This document shows, piece by piece, positions 30,592 through 42,947 of a stretch of DNA of 64,000 nucleotides. Made by a program: the position numbers and the translations under genes. The notes beneath the pieces are model-generated. The model saw nothing but the letters and a program-made list of their open reading frames with translations, did no database searches and was not told the DNA's origin. Each line of letters begins with the position of its first letter. The first letter of the stretch is position 1. Origin of the DNA: Nevskia sp. (lineage in GTDB: Bacteria; Pseudomonadota; Gammaproteobacteria; Nevskiales; Nevskiaceae); assembly GCA_019689635.1 (NCBI GenBank), contig JADGHB010000014.1, forward strand, positions 1 to 64,000, read 5' to 3'.

Positions 30592-31899
30592 TTAGATCGC
30601 CTGGATCGGCAGGCCGGCATTCTGCGCCAGCTCGACGAAACCGGGGAACGAAGTGCTCACGTTCGCGCAGTCCAGAATCGTGACGGTCTGGTCGGCGCGC
30701 AGCGCCGCCAGGGCGAAGCTCATCGCCACGCGATGATCGCCGCGCGAATCCACCGTGCCGCCGCGCAGGCCTCCGCCGACGATGAGGGCGCCGTCCGGCC
30801 GCGGCTGCGCGGCCACGCCCAGCGCGCGCAGCCCCTCGCACATCGCGGCGATGCGGTCGGACTCCTTGACCCGCAGCTCGGCCGCGCCGCTGATGCAGGT
30901 TTCGCCCTGCGCGCAGGCGGCGGCCACGAACACCGCCGGCATCTCGTCGATGGCCAGCGCCACCAGTTCGGGCCCGATGTCGATGCCGCGCAGGCGTGAG
31001 GGACCGCGGACGAAGATCTCCGCGACCGGCTCGCCGCCGAACAGCCGTTCGTTGCGCCATTCCACTTCCGCGCCCATGCGGCGCAGGATTTCGACGATGC
31101 CCGTGCGCGTGGGATTCACCCCGACTTCGGTCAAGACAATCTCGCAGTCCGGCACGATCGCCGCGCCGACCATGAAAAATGCCGCGGACGACAGGTCCGC
31201 CGGCACCGCGATCCGCGCCGCGCGCAAGATCTGGCCGCCGCTCAAGGCAGCGTAGCCGGGACGCGCCTCCACTTCGACCCCGAAAGCGCGCAGCATGCGT
31301 TCGGTGTGGTCGCGCGAGACGCCGGGCTCGTACACTTCCGTACGCCCCTGCGCATACAAGCCCGCCAGCAGGAGGCCCGATTTCACCTGAGCGCTGGCCA
31401 CCGGCGAGTGATAGCGGATGGCTTTCAGCCCCGCGACGGGCGCGATGGACAGCGGCGCGGTGCCCTGCGCGCTGGTCTGGATCGACGCCCCCATCTGCCT
31501 GAGCGGTTCGACGATGCGCCGCATCGGGCGACGCGACAGCGACTCGTCGCCGGTCAGCATCGAGGGAAAATCCTGGCCGGCGAGCAGCCCCGCGAGGAGC
31601 CGCATCGAAGTGCCGGAGTTGCCCAGGTCCAGAGGCGCCGGCGGCGCGCGCAAACCGCGCAGTCCTACCCCCTGCACGCGCAGCCGCGAGGCGCCCAGCC
31701 GCTCGATACGCACGCCCATGCGCTCGAACGCCCGCATGGTGCACAGGCAGTCTTCGCCTTCCAGGAAGCCGGTGATTTCGGAGGCGCCTTCGGCGATGGC
31801 GCCGAGCATCACCGCGCGGTGCGAGATGGACTTGTCGCCGGGCACGCGCAGGCGGCCGCGCAGACGGCCGCCCGGTTGAACGCGGTAAGTCAGGGGCAT
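30592..31899 (-). CDS. aroA: 3-phosphoshikimate 1-carboxyvinyltransferase (EPSP synthase)
   Basis: A 435-residue enzyme of the shikimate pathway joining shikimate-3-phosphate and PEP. The start at 31899 gives MPLTYRVQPGG directly before the first catalytic motif PGDKSISHR; the frame extends to a GTG at 31959 without support. Motifs are GDKS (21-24), NSGT (94-97, with Gly96), SAQVK (169-173), RDHTE (196-200) and NPTR (262-265), the set used to define class II enzymes. It is a separate gene here, not fused to tyrA as in Pseudomonas. Confidence 0.97.
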   Translation of the reverse strand: MPLTYRVQPGGRLRGRLRVPGDKSISHRAVMLGAIAEGASEITGFLEGEDCLCTMRAFERMGVRIERLGASRLRVQGVGLRGLRAPPAPLDLGNSGTSMRLLAGLLAGQDFPSMLTGDESLSRRPMRRIVEPLRQMGASIQTSAQGTAPLSIAPVAGLKAIRYHSPVASAQVKSGLLLAGLYAQGRTEVYEPGVSRDHTERMLRAFGVEVEARPGYAALSGGQILRAARIAVPADLSSAAFFMVGAAIVPDCEIVLTEVGVNPTRTGIVEILRRMGAEVEWRNERLFGGEPVAEIFVRGPSRLRGIDIGPELVALAIDEMPAVFVAAACAQGETCISGAAELRVKESDRIAAMCEGLRALGVAAQPRPDGALIVGGGLRGGTVDSRGDHRVAMSFALAALRADQTVTILDCANVSTSFPGFVELAQNAGLPIQAI

Positions 31900-31972
31900 G
31901 TCTCGTTCCACGCCGCCGGCCACGCCACGATGCTCATGCGCCGGATGGGCTTCTCCCACACTGCGGATGACT

Positions 31973-32848
31973 TCATTCGATCTGGCTGAGATGGCGTTCG
32001 CGCGCGCTGCGGGCGCGCTCGAACACCGCGCGTAGCGTATCCCACTGGCCGGCTTGCATCGCCCGCTCCAGCTCGGTCAGTTCGGCGATCTGCCGGCGCA
32101 GCAGTTCCATCACCCGCGGGGCGTTGGCGCGCAGGATGTCGTGCCACATGCGCGGGCTGGACGAGGCGATGCGGGTGAAATCGCGAAAGCCTCCGCCGGC
32201 ATTCGGGAAGATTTCCGTCTCCGCCTGAGGCAGGCGCGCCAGCATGTCCACGAAGCTGTAGGCGAGCAGGTGCGGCAAGTGCGAGGTGGCGGCGAAGATG
32301 GCATCGTGGCGCGCCGCGTCCATGGTCACCACCCGCGCTCCACAGCGCGTCCAGAGTTCGGAAACCAGCTTGAGCGCATGCCGATCCTGATCGGGGTGTG
32401 GCGTCAGAATCACGCGATGGCCGCGGAACAGCGCGGTCTGCGCATGCGCCACGCCGCTCTTCTCGGTGCCCGCGATGGGGTGGCCGGGAACGAAACGCGG
32501 CGGAATCGCGCCGAACACCTCGCGCACGGCGTCCAGCACCGACTGCTTGGTGCTGCCCACGTCGGTGACGACGGCGTCCTCGCGCAGGCCGGGGCGCACC
32601 GCGCGCAACGCCTCGGCGGTGGCCAGCACCGGCACCGCCAGCAGCACCACGTCGGCATCGTGCACCGCCTGCGCTGCGCTGTCCGCGCCGTCGTCGATCA
32701 CGCCCAAGGCCTGGGCTTGGCGTACCTGGGCCGGATCGGTGTCGTAGCCGCTGATCTTGCCCACCGCGCCCGCCGCGCGCAGGGCGCGAGCGCACGATCC
32801 GCCGATCAAGCCCAGGCCGACCACCGCCAGATGCCGCGCCCCGCTCAC
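31973..32848 (-). CDS. tyrA: Prephenate/arogenate dehydrogenase
   Basis: A 291-residue NAD(P)-dependent enzyme of tyrosine synthesis. The GTG start at 32848 overlaps the hisC stop (GTGA) and opens with HLAVVGLGLIGGSCARAL, the nucleotide-binding fold. GHPIAGTEKSGV near residue 125 is the family's catalytic region. There is no chorismate mutase domain and no fused AroA. A 73-base gap separates it from aroA. Confidence 0.95.
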   Translation of the reverse strand: MSGARHLAVVGLGLIGGSCARALRAAGAVGKISGYDTDPAQVRQAQALGVIDDGADSAAQAVHDADVVLLAVPVLATAEALRAVRPGLREDAVVTDVGSTKQSVLDAVREVFGAIPPRFVPGHPIAGTEKSGVAHAQTALFRGHRVILTPHPDQDRHALKLVSELWTRCGARVVTMDAARHDAIFAATSHLPHLLAYSFVDMLARLPQAETEIFPNAGGGFRDFTRIASSSPRMWHDILRANAPRVMELLRRQIAELTELERAMQAGQWDTLRAVFERARSARERHLSQIE

Positions 32849-34005
32849 TCGCAGTCCCGGGGAGAATGGCAGCGCAGCACTTCGCGCAGCGCGGCGAGGA
32901 AACGGTCGTTCTGCGCCGCCGTGCCGATGCTCACGCGCAGGAAATTCGGCAGACCGTAGGAAGCCATCGGCCGCACGATCACGCCGCGCTCGAGCAGACC
33001 ACGGTGCACCGGCGCCGCGGGGCGGCCGAAATCCACGGCGAGGAAATTGGTCTGCGAAGGCAGCACGCGCAAACCGAGTGCGTGCAGCGCCTCGCGCACG
33101 CGCGCGCGCTCGTGCGCGTTGAGCGCCACGCAACGCGCCACGTGCTCCACGTCATCGAGCGCGATTTCGGCGGCCAGCAGCGCCAGCGTGCCGTTGTTGA
33201 AGGGCTGGCGCACCCGGTGCAGCAAATCGGTGACGCGCGGATGCGCAAGGCCATAACCCACGCGCAGACCGGCCAGGCCGTAGGCCTTGGAGAACGTGCG
33301 GGTGACGACGAGATTCGGATGGCGCTTCAGCCATGCGCGCGAACGCGGCCGATAGTCCGGCTCCTGGAACTCGTAGTAGGCCTCGTCGAGCACCACGATG
33401 GTCTGAGCCGGCACGTGCTCGAGCAAGGCTTCCAGCTCGTCCGGCGCGTTCCAGGTGCCGGTGGGATTGTTCGGACTGGCGATGAAGATCACCGCGACGT
33501 CGGATCGCAGCCGGCGCGCGAAGCCTTCGAGGTCGTGACCGTAGGGCTGCTGCGGATGGTCCGCCGGCAGCGAGGGCACCACCACCGCCTCCGCGCTCTG
33601 CGCCTGGGTGACCAGCGGATAGCAGGCAAAGGCGTGTTCGCCGTACATGCCGCAGCGCCCCGGACCGAGGAAGACCTGGGCGATCAAGCCGAGCAAGGTG
33701 TTGGAACCATGGGTCAGCGTGATCTGCGCCGTGGAAACGCCGTGCAGCGCTGCCAGTTTCGCCTTCAAGCGGAACGCGCCATCGTCGGGGTACAGGGCGA
33801 GGTTGCCGCGCGCCGCTTCCGCCAGCGCTTCCTGCACGCGCGGGCTGGGGCCGAGCGGATTTTCGTTGGACGCGAGCTTGACCGCGCCGGCCACGCCCAG
33901 GTTGCGCTCCAGCTCCTCCACCGGCATGCCGGGTTCGTAGGGGCGCAGCGTGCGCACTCCCGGCGCGACGAAGCGCAGGAACGGCAGCTCGGGTTCGCTT
34001 TTCAT
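32845..34005 (-). CDS. hisC: Histidinol-phosphate / aromatic aminotransferase (HisC family)
   Basis: A 386-residue class I/II PLP aminotransferase. Motifs: KLASNENPLGPSP, SPNNPTGT, DEAYYEF, and PLP lysine in TFSKAYGLAGLRVGYG near residue 230. In this chromosomal block the gene (often called hisC2) is thought to aminate phenylpyruvate, hydroxyphenylpyruvate or prephenate for Phe/Tyr synthesis, given pheA 4 bases upstream and tyrA overlapping downstream. Whether it also serves histidine synthesis cannot be told here. Confidence 0.92.
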   Translation of the reverse strand: MKSEPELPFLRFVAPGVRTLRPYEPGMPVEELERNLGVAGAVKLASNENPLGPSPRVQEALAEAARGNLALYPDDGAFRLKAKLAALHGVSTAQITLTHGSNTLLGLIAQVFLGPGRCGMYGEHAFACYPLVTQAQSAEAVVVPSLPADHPQQPYGHDLEGFARRLRSDVAVIFIASPNNPTGTWNAPDELEALLEHVPAQTIVVLDEAYYEFQEPDYRPRSRAWLKRHPNLVVTRTFSKAYGLAGLRVGYGLAHPRVTDLLHRVRQPFNNGTLALLAAEIALDDVEHVARCVALNAHERARVREALHALGLRVLPSQTNFLAVDFGRPAAPVHRGLLERGVIVRPMASYGLPNFLRVSIGTAAQNDRFLAALREVLRCHSPRDCE

Positions 34006-34009
34006 GGCG

Positions 34010-35113
34010 TCACACGACGGCCCGCGGATACGAGCCGAGGATGCGGAAATAGGCGGCGCGCTCCTGCACGGTGGCCAGCACGGGCGCCACTTGCGGATCC
34101 AGGCGATGGCCGTCCAGATCGATGAAGAAGTTGTAGTCCCAGGCGGCGCGACGGCTGGGGCGCGACTCGAGTTTGGTCAGATTGATTCCGGCTTCGGCGA
34201 ACGGCCGCAGCAGGTCGAACAGCGCGCCGGGCTTGCCTCCGGCGTGCGCGGAGAATACCAGCGAGGTGCGGTCGCAGCCGGTGGGCTCCGGTTCCTGGCG
34301 TCCGATGACCAGGAAACGGGTGACGTTGTTGGGATCGTCCTCGATGTTGGCGGCCAGCACCGTGAGACCATACAGCTCGCCGGCCGCGGCGCTGGCGATG
34401 GCCGCGCCACGGCGCGTTTCCGCCGCCTGTTTGGCGGCCAGCGCGTTGCTGGCCATGGCCACGCGCGGCACGCCCGGCAGCTTGGCGTCCAGCCAGCGCC
34501 GACATTGCCCCAGCGATTGCGCGTGAGCGTAGACCTCTTCGACGTCCTCGAGGCGCGCGTGGGTGGACAGCAGCTGGTGATGCACCGGCAGCCACACCTC
34601 GCCGCAGATCGATAGCGGCGTGGCGGCGAGCAGATCGAGCGTGGACAGCACCACGCCCTCGGTGGAGTTCTCGATGGGCACCACGCCGTAGGCGGCGGCA
34701 CCCGCCTCCACTTCGCGAAAAATGTCGTCGATGGCGGTGAACACACGCGCGTTGACCTGACGGCCGAAATGCTTGTAGACCGCCGCCTGGGTGTAGGTGC
34801 CTTCGGGGCCGAGATAGGCCACGGTGAGCGGCGATTCCAGCGCCAGACAGGCCGACATGATCTCGCGCATCAGGCGCGCCATCACTTCGTCGGACAGCGG
34901 GCTGCCCAGCGCGCGGTTGCGCTCCATCGCACGCCGCAGCACTTGCGCCTCGCGCGCGGGCCGGTAGTGATCGTTGCCGCCGCCGAGCTTCTGCTTGATC
35001 TCGCGCACCTGTTGGGCGACGCGCGCGCGCTCGGCGATCAGGCGCTGGATCTCGGTGTCCAGCGCGTCGATCCGCAGGCGGGCCTGCGCCAGTTCGTCGT
35101 CCTTGCGATCCAT
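34010..35113 (-). CDS. pheA: Chorismate mutase-prephenate dehydratase (P-protein)
   Basis: A 367-residue bifunctional enzyme leading to phenylalanine. Residues about 5-90 are an AroQ chorismate mutase (RIDALDTEIQRLIAERA), about 95-275 the prephenate dehydratase (VAYLGPEGTYTQAA, ENSTEGVV, TRFLVIG) and about 285-360 an ACT regulatory domain with the ESRP motif that senses phenylalanine. It starts 1 base after the serA stop. Confidence 0.97.
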   Translation of the reverse strand: MDRKDDELAQARLRIDALDTEIQRLIAERARVAQQVREIKQKLGGGNDHYRPAREAQVLRRAMERNRALGSPLSDEVMARLMREIMSACLALESPLTVAYLGPEGTYTQAAVYKHFGRQVNARVFTAIDDIFREVEAGAAAYGVVPIENSTEGVVLSTLDLLAATPLSICGEVWLPVHHQLLSTHARLEDVEEVYAHAQSLGQCRRWLDAKLPGVPRVAMASNALAAKQAAETRRGAAIASAAAGELYGLTVLAANIEDDPNNVTRFLVIGRQEPEPTGCDRTSLVFSAHAGGKPGALFDLLRPFAEAGINLTKLESRPSRRAAWDYNFFIDLDGHRLDPQVAPVLATVQERAAYFRILGSYPRAVV

Positions 35114-35114
35114 C

Positions 35115-36287
35115 TCAGCCGCTCACCACCCGTGTGCGCAGCACGCCCTTGATCGCTGCGATCTCGTCCAGCACCGCGGGCGGCACCGGTTGATCGACAT
35201 CGACCAGGGTATAGGCGAGATCGCCGCGCGACTTGTTGAGCAGGTCGGAGATATTGATCTGGTGCTGCGCCAGCGCGGTGGTGATCTGGCCGACCATGTT
35301 CGGCACGTTGGCATTGACGATGGCCAGGCGTTGCTTGCCCGGCAACAGCGGCAATACGGCCTCGGGAAAGTTCACCGAGTTGCGCACGTTGCCGGCCTCC
35401 AGGAACTCCCGCAGTTGGTCGGCGACCATGATCGCGCAGTTGTCTTCCGCTTCATGGGTCGAAGCGCCCAGGTGCGGGGTGGCGATCACGCGCGGATCGC
35501 GCAGCAGGCGCGGACTGGGAAAATCGCAGGCGTAAGCCTGCAGGTTGCCGTCGTCCAGCGCGGCCAGCACCGCGTTCTCGTCGACGATCTCCGCCCGGGC
35601 GAAGTTGAGCAGCACGCCCGGCTTCTTCATCAGCCGGATGCGCTGCGCATCGATCAGCCCGCGAGTGGACTCCAGCAACGGCACATGCACGGACACGAAC
35701 TGGGAACGCGAGACGAGGTCGTCCACCGACAGCGCCTGCTTGACGCCGGCGTTGAGCTGCCAGGCGTTGTGCACCGTCATCGCCGGATCGTAGCCCCACA
35801 CTTCCATACCCAGCTCCAGGGCGGCGTTGGCGACCTTGACGCCCACGCTGCCCAGGCCGATCACGCCCAGCGCGCGGCCGGGCAACTCGAAACCGGCGTA
35901 GCGCTTCTTGCCGTCCTCGACTTTGCGGTGCAGCTCGGCCTCGTCGCCGTCCAGGCTGCGCACGAACTCCAGCGCCGGGGCGATATTGCGAGCGGCCAGC
36001 AACATCGCCGCCAGCACCAGCTCCTTGACCGCGTTGGCGTTGGCGCCCGGCGCGTTGAACACCGGCACGCCGCGCGCGGACATCGCCGCGACCGGGATGT
36101 TGTTGGTGCCGGCACCGGCGCGAGCGATGGCCTTCACCGAGGCTGGGATCTCGACGCGGTGCAAATCCGCGGAACGCACCAGGATCGCATCCGGGTTCTG
36201 GAGATCGGAGGCGATCTCGTAGCGCTGACGCGGAAAGCGCTCCAGCCCGGCCACGGAGATGTTGTTGTAAGTGCGGATCTTGAACAT
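35115..36287 (-). CDS. serA: D-3-phosphoglycerate dehydrogenase
   Basis: A 390-residue NAD-dependent enzyme of the first step of serine synthesis. MFKIRTYNNIS starts the catalytic domain; the Rossmann motif is GLGSVGVKVANAA near residue 148; the catalytic His is in TPHLGASTHEAE near residue 280; an ACT domain closes the protein (about 318-388, VPNMVGQITTALA). The ATG at 36287 is preferred over an upstream extension that runs into serC. Its position between serC and pheA is less usual and joins both serine genes to the aromatic block. Confidence 0.96.
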   Translation of the reverse strand: MFKIRTYNNISVAGLERFPRQRYEIASDLQNPDAILVRSADLHRVEIPASVKAIARAGAGTNNIPVAAMSARGVPVFNAPGANANAVKELVLAAMLLAARNIAPALEFVRSLDGDEAELHRKVEDGKKRYAGFELPGRALGVIGLGSVGVKVANAALELGMEVWGYDPAMTVHNAWQLNAGVKQALSVDDLVSRSQFVSVHVPLLESTRGLIDAQRIRLMKKPGVLLNFARAEIVDENAVLAALDDGNLQAYACDFPSPRLLRDPRVIATPHLGASTHEAEDNCAIMVADQLREFLEAGNVRNSVNFPEAVLPLLPGKQRLAIVNANVPNMVGQITTALAQHQINISDLLNKSRGDLAYTLVDVDQPVPPAVLDEIAAIKGVLRTRVVSG

Positions 36288-36355
36288 CGCGGGGGCAATC
36301 CGGAGCGGTGGATACGCGACAGGAATTCTAGAGGCGGGGACGGCCGGCGCGGGCT

Positions 36356-37438
36356 TCAAGCCCGAGTCCGGGCAAACTCCTTCATGTACTCGATCAGGGT
36401 GCGGACGCCAGATTCCGGCATGGCGTTGTACAGGCTCGCGCGCATGCCGCCCACCGAGCGGTGACCCTTGAGCCCGGACAAGCCGGCCGCTTGGGCGCCC
36501 TTGAGGAAGGCGTCGTCGAGCGCCGGATCGGCCAGGGTGAACACCACGTTCATGCGCGAACGGTCGCGCTTGACCACCGGGTTGCGGTAAAAGCTCTGAC
36601 CGTCGAGATAGTCGTAAAGCAGCGCGGCCTTGCGCTGGTTGCGTTCGCCGATCGCCGCCAGCCCGCCTTGCCCGCGAATCCACTTGAACACCAGGCCGCA
36701 GACGTACCAGGCGAAACACGGCGGCGTGTTGAGCATCGAATCGTGCTCGGCCATCTGCTGGTAGTCGAATACCGAGGGGGTATTCGGCAGCGCCTGTCCG
36801 AGCAAATCCTCGCGCACGATGACGATGGTCACTCCCGCCGGTCCGGCGTTCTTCTGCGCCCCGGCGTAGATCAACCCGAACTTGGAGACCTCCAAGGGGC
36901 GGGACAGGAAAGCCGAGGAAAAATCCGCCACCAGCGGTACCGCACCCACCTCGGGCACCTCGTGGAATTCCACGCCCTCGATGGTTTCGTTGGGCGTGTA
37001 ATGGACGTAGGCGGCCTGCGGATCGAGCTGCCAGGTCTCGCGCGGCGGGATGTGCGTGTATTTTCCGTCGGCCGGCCGGGCGGCGATGCGCGCCGTGCCG
37101 TAACGGCCCGCCTCCTTGGCCGCCTTAGCGCCCCAGGAACCGGTCACGAGGTAATCCGCGGATTTCTTGCCGCGCAAGAGATTCATGGGCACCGCCGCGA
37201 ACTGGCCTAGCGCCCCGCCTTGCAGGAACAGGACGCGATAGTTTTCCGGCACGCCCAGAAGCGCGCGCAGATCTTCTTCGGCCTGCTCGGCGATGGCGAT
37301 GAATTCCTTGCCCCGATGGCTCATTTCCATCACCGACATGCCGGCGCCGTGCCAGTCGAGCAACTCGGCCCGTACTTGTTCCAGCACTTCCAACGGCAGC
37401 GTGGCCGGCCCAGGGCTGAAGTTAAAAACTCTATTCAC
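36356..37438 (-). CDS. serC: Phosphoserine aminotransferase
   Basis: A 360-residue class V PLP aminotransferase of serine (and pyridoxal) synthesis. [11 protein letters not shown] opens the protein; the PLP lysine is in [15 protein letters not shown] near residue 195. GTG start. The 22 bases between the gyrA stop and this start are mostly A and T and hold no GG-rich ribosome site, unlike most genes in the window. Confidence 0.97.
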   Translation of the reverse strand: MNRVFNFSPGPATLPLEVLEQVRAELLDWHGAGMSVMEMSHRGKEFIAIAEQAEEDLRALLGVPENYRVLFLQGGALGQFAAVPMNLLRGKKSADYLVTGSWGAKAAKEAGRYGTARIAARPADGKYTHIPPRETWQLDPQAAYVHYTPNETIEGVEFHEVPEVGAVPLVADFSSAFLSRPLEVSKFGLIYAGAQKNAGPAGVTIVIVREDLLGQALPNTPSVFDYQQMAEHDSMLNTPPCFAWYVCGLVFKWIRGQGGLAAIGERNQRKAALLYDYLDGQSFYRNPVVKRDRSRMNVVFTLADPALDDAFLKGAQAAGLSGLKGHRSVGGMRASLYNAMPESGVRTLIEYMKEFARTRA

Positions 37439-37460
37439 GTTAGATATTTATTCGCTATTT

Positions 37461-40160
<2,700 letters not shown>

Positions 40161-40287
40161 AAGGGCACGAAGCGACGCGGACGGCAGGCCGCGCGAACTC
40201 GACTCAAGCTCGATCTCAAACGCTCATGCGCGGTGGGTCGCCGCGCGGGCGCACGGACTGCATTAAGCGCAGGAGTTTGCACGCCCG

Positions 40288-40296
40288 ATTTTAACA
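40288..40296 (-). promoter_or_regulatory. Extended -10 promoter of gyrA
   Basis: Minus strand reads TGTTAAAAT, a TGnTAnAAT extended -10, about 128 bases before the gyrA ATG and just after the acyl-CoA dehydrogenase hairpin. No clear -35 is visible. The cvpA promoter has nearly the same form. Confidence 0.4.
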
Positions 40297-40308
40297 CGCC
40301 GCACCGGC

Positions 40309-40337
40309 GCCGCCGCCGGCACCGAGCCGGCAGCGGC
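40309..40337 (-). terminator. Hairpin after the acyl-CoA dehydrogenase gene
   Basis: Minus strand: a 12-base-pair stem GCCGCTGCCGGC/GCCGGCGGCGGC (one U-G pair) with a 5-base loop, 13 bases past the stop. There is no T run, so it is a strong hairpin but not a standard intrinsic terminator. Confidence 0.45.
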
Positions 40338-40350
40338 GGGCGTTCGAGGC

Positions 40351-42150
<1,800 letters not shown>

Positions 42151-42245
42151 GGGATTCTCCGAAGGCGTTTCTGAAAAGTCCGAAGAGCGCGCAGGTTACC
42201 ATACGCAACCGTAGGGTGTAATGCCCGCCGCGCTGGGCGGCCCCG

Positions 42246-42947
42246 TCACGACCGCCGCGCGGCCTGTTGTTCGTCGAGCGTCAGCGCCACGCGATTGCGC
42301 AGATAGCGCGGCGCGAGCTGCAGGGCCTCGACCGCCCGGCCGGCGATGAAATCGGGCAGCGCCAGCGTGAGCGCATCCTGCGCGTGCGGCAGGGCCTCAG
42401 CATCCACGCGCGCCAGGGGCAGACCCAGCGCCGCACGCAGCGCCGGGCCATATGCCTGCCAGCCGCTGCCGACGCCGACCCAGTCGCCCGCGGGAACGGT
42501 CGGAACCTGCTCCGGCGCACAGACGCTTTCCTCGCCCTCGGCGGACGCGCATCCCCCTTGCTTGCGATAGGCGCCGAAATACACCTGCCGCATGCGCGCA
42601 TCGATGGCGCACAGCGCGCGCTCGGCGCCATGGACGCGGATGGCGTACTGCGCCAGCATCGCCAGCGAAGAAACGCCCGCCACGGGGCATTGCAGGCCCA
42701 AGGCCAAGCCTTTGACATAGCCCACGCCGACGCGCACGCCGGAGAAGCTGCCGGGCCCGATTCCGCACACCAGGCCGTCGAGCTGTCGCACCGTGATCCC
42801 GGCCTCGCCGAGCAGCTCCGCCACCATCGAAGGCAGGCGCGCGGAATGCGCCTGGCCGACGCATTCCCAGCGCTCCAGCGTTGCGCCGTCCTGCCACAAG
42901 GCCACCGAGCAGGCCTCCGTGGCGGTGTCCACCGCGAGCAATTTCAT
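42246..42947 (-). CDS. tsaB: tRNA threonylcarbamoyladenosine biosynthesis protein TsaB
   Basis: A 233-residue partner of TsaD in t6A37 tRNA modification. The ASKHA fold begins MKLLAVDTATEACSVAL; the motif CGIGPGSFSGVRVGVGYVKGLA near residue 62 is diagnostic. The ATG overlaps the yoaA-like helicase stop by 4 bases. Length is normal. Confidence 0.95.
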   Translation of the reverse strand: MKLLAVDTATEACSVALWQDGATLERWECVGQAHSARLPSMVAELLGEAGITVRQLDGLVCGIGPGSFSGVRVGVGYVKGLALGLQCPVAGVSSLAMLAQYAIRVHGAERALCAIDARMRQVYFGAYRKQGGCASAEGEESVCAPEQVPTVPAGDWVGVGSGWQAYGPALRAALGLPLARVDAEALPHAQDALTLALPDFIAGRAVEALQLAPRYLRNRVALTLDEQQAARRS

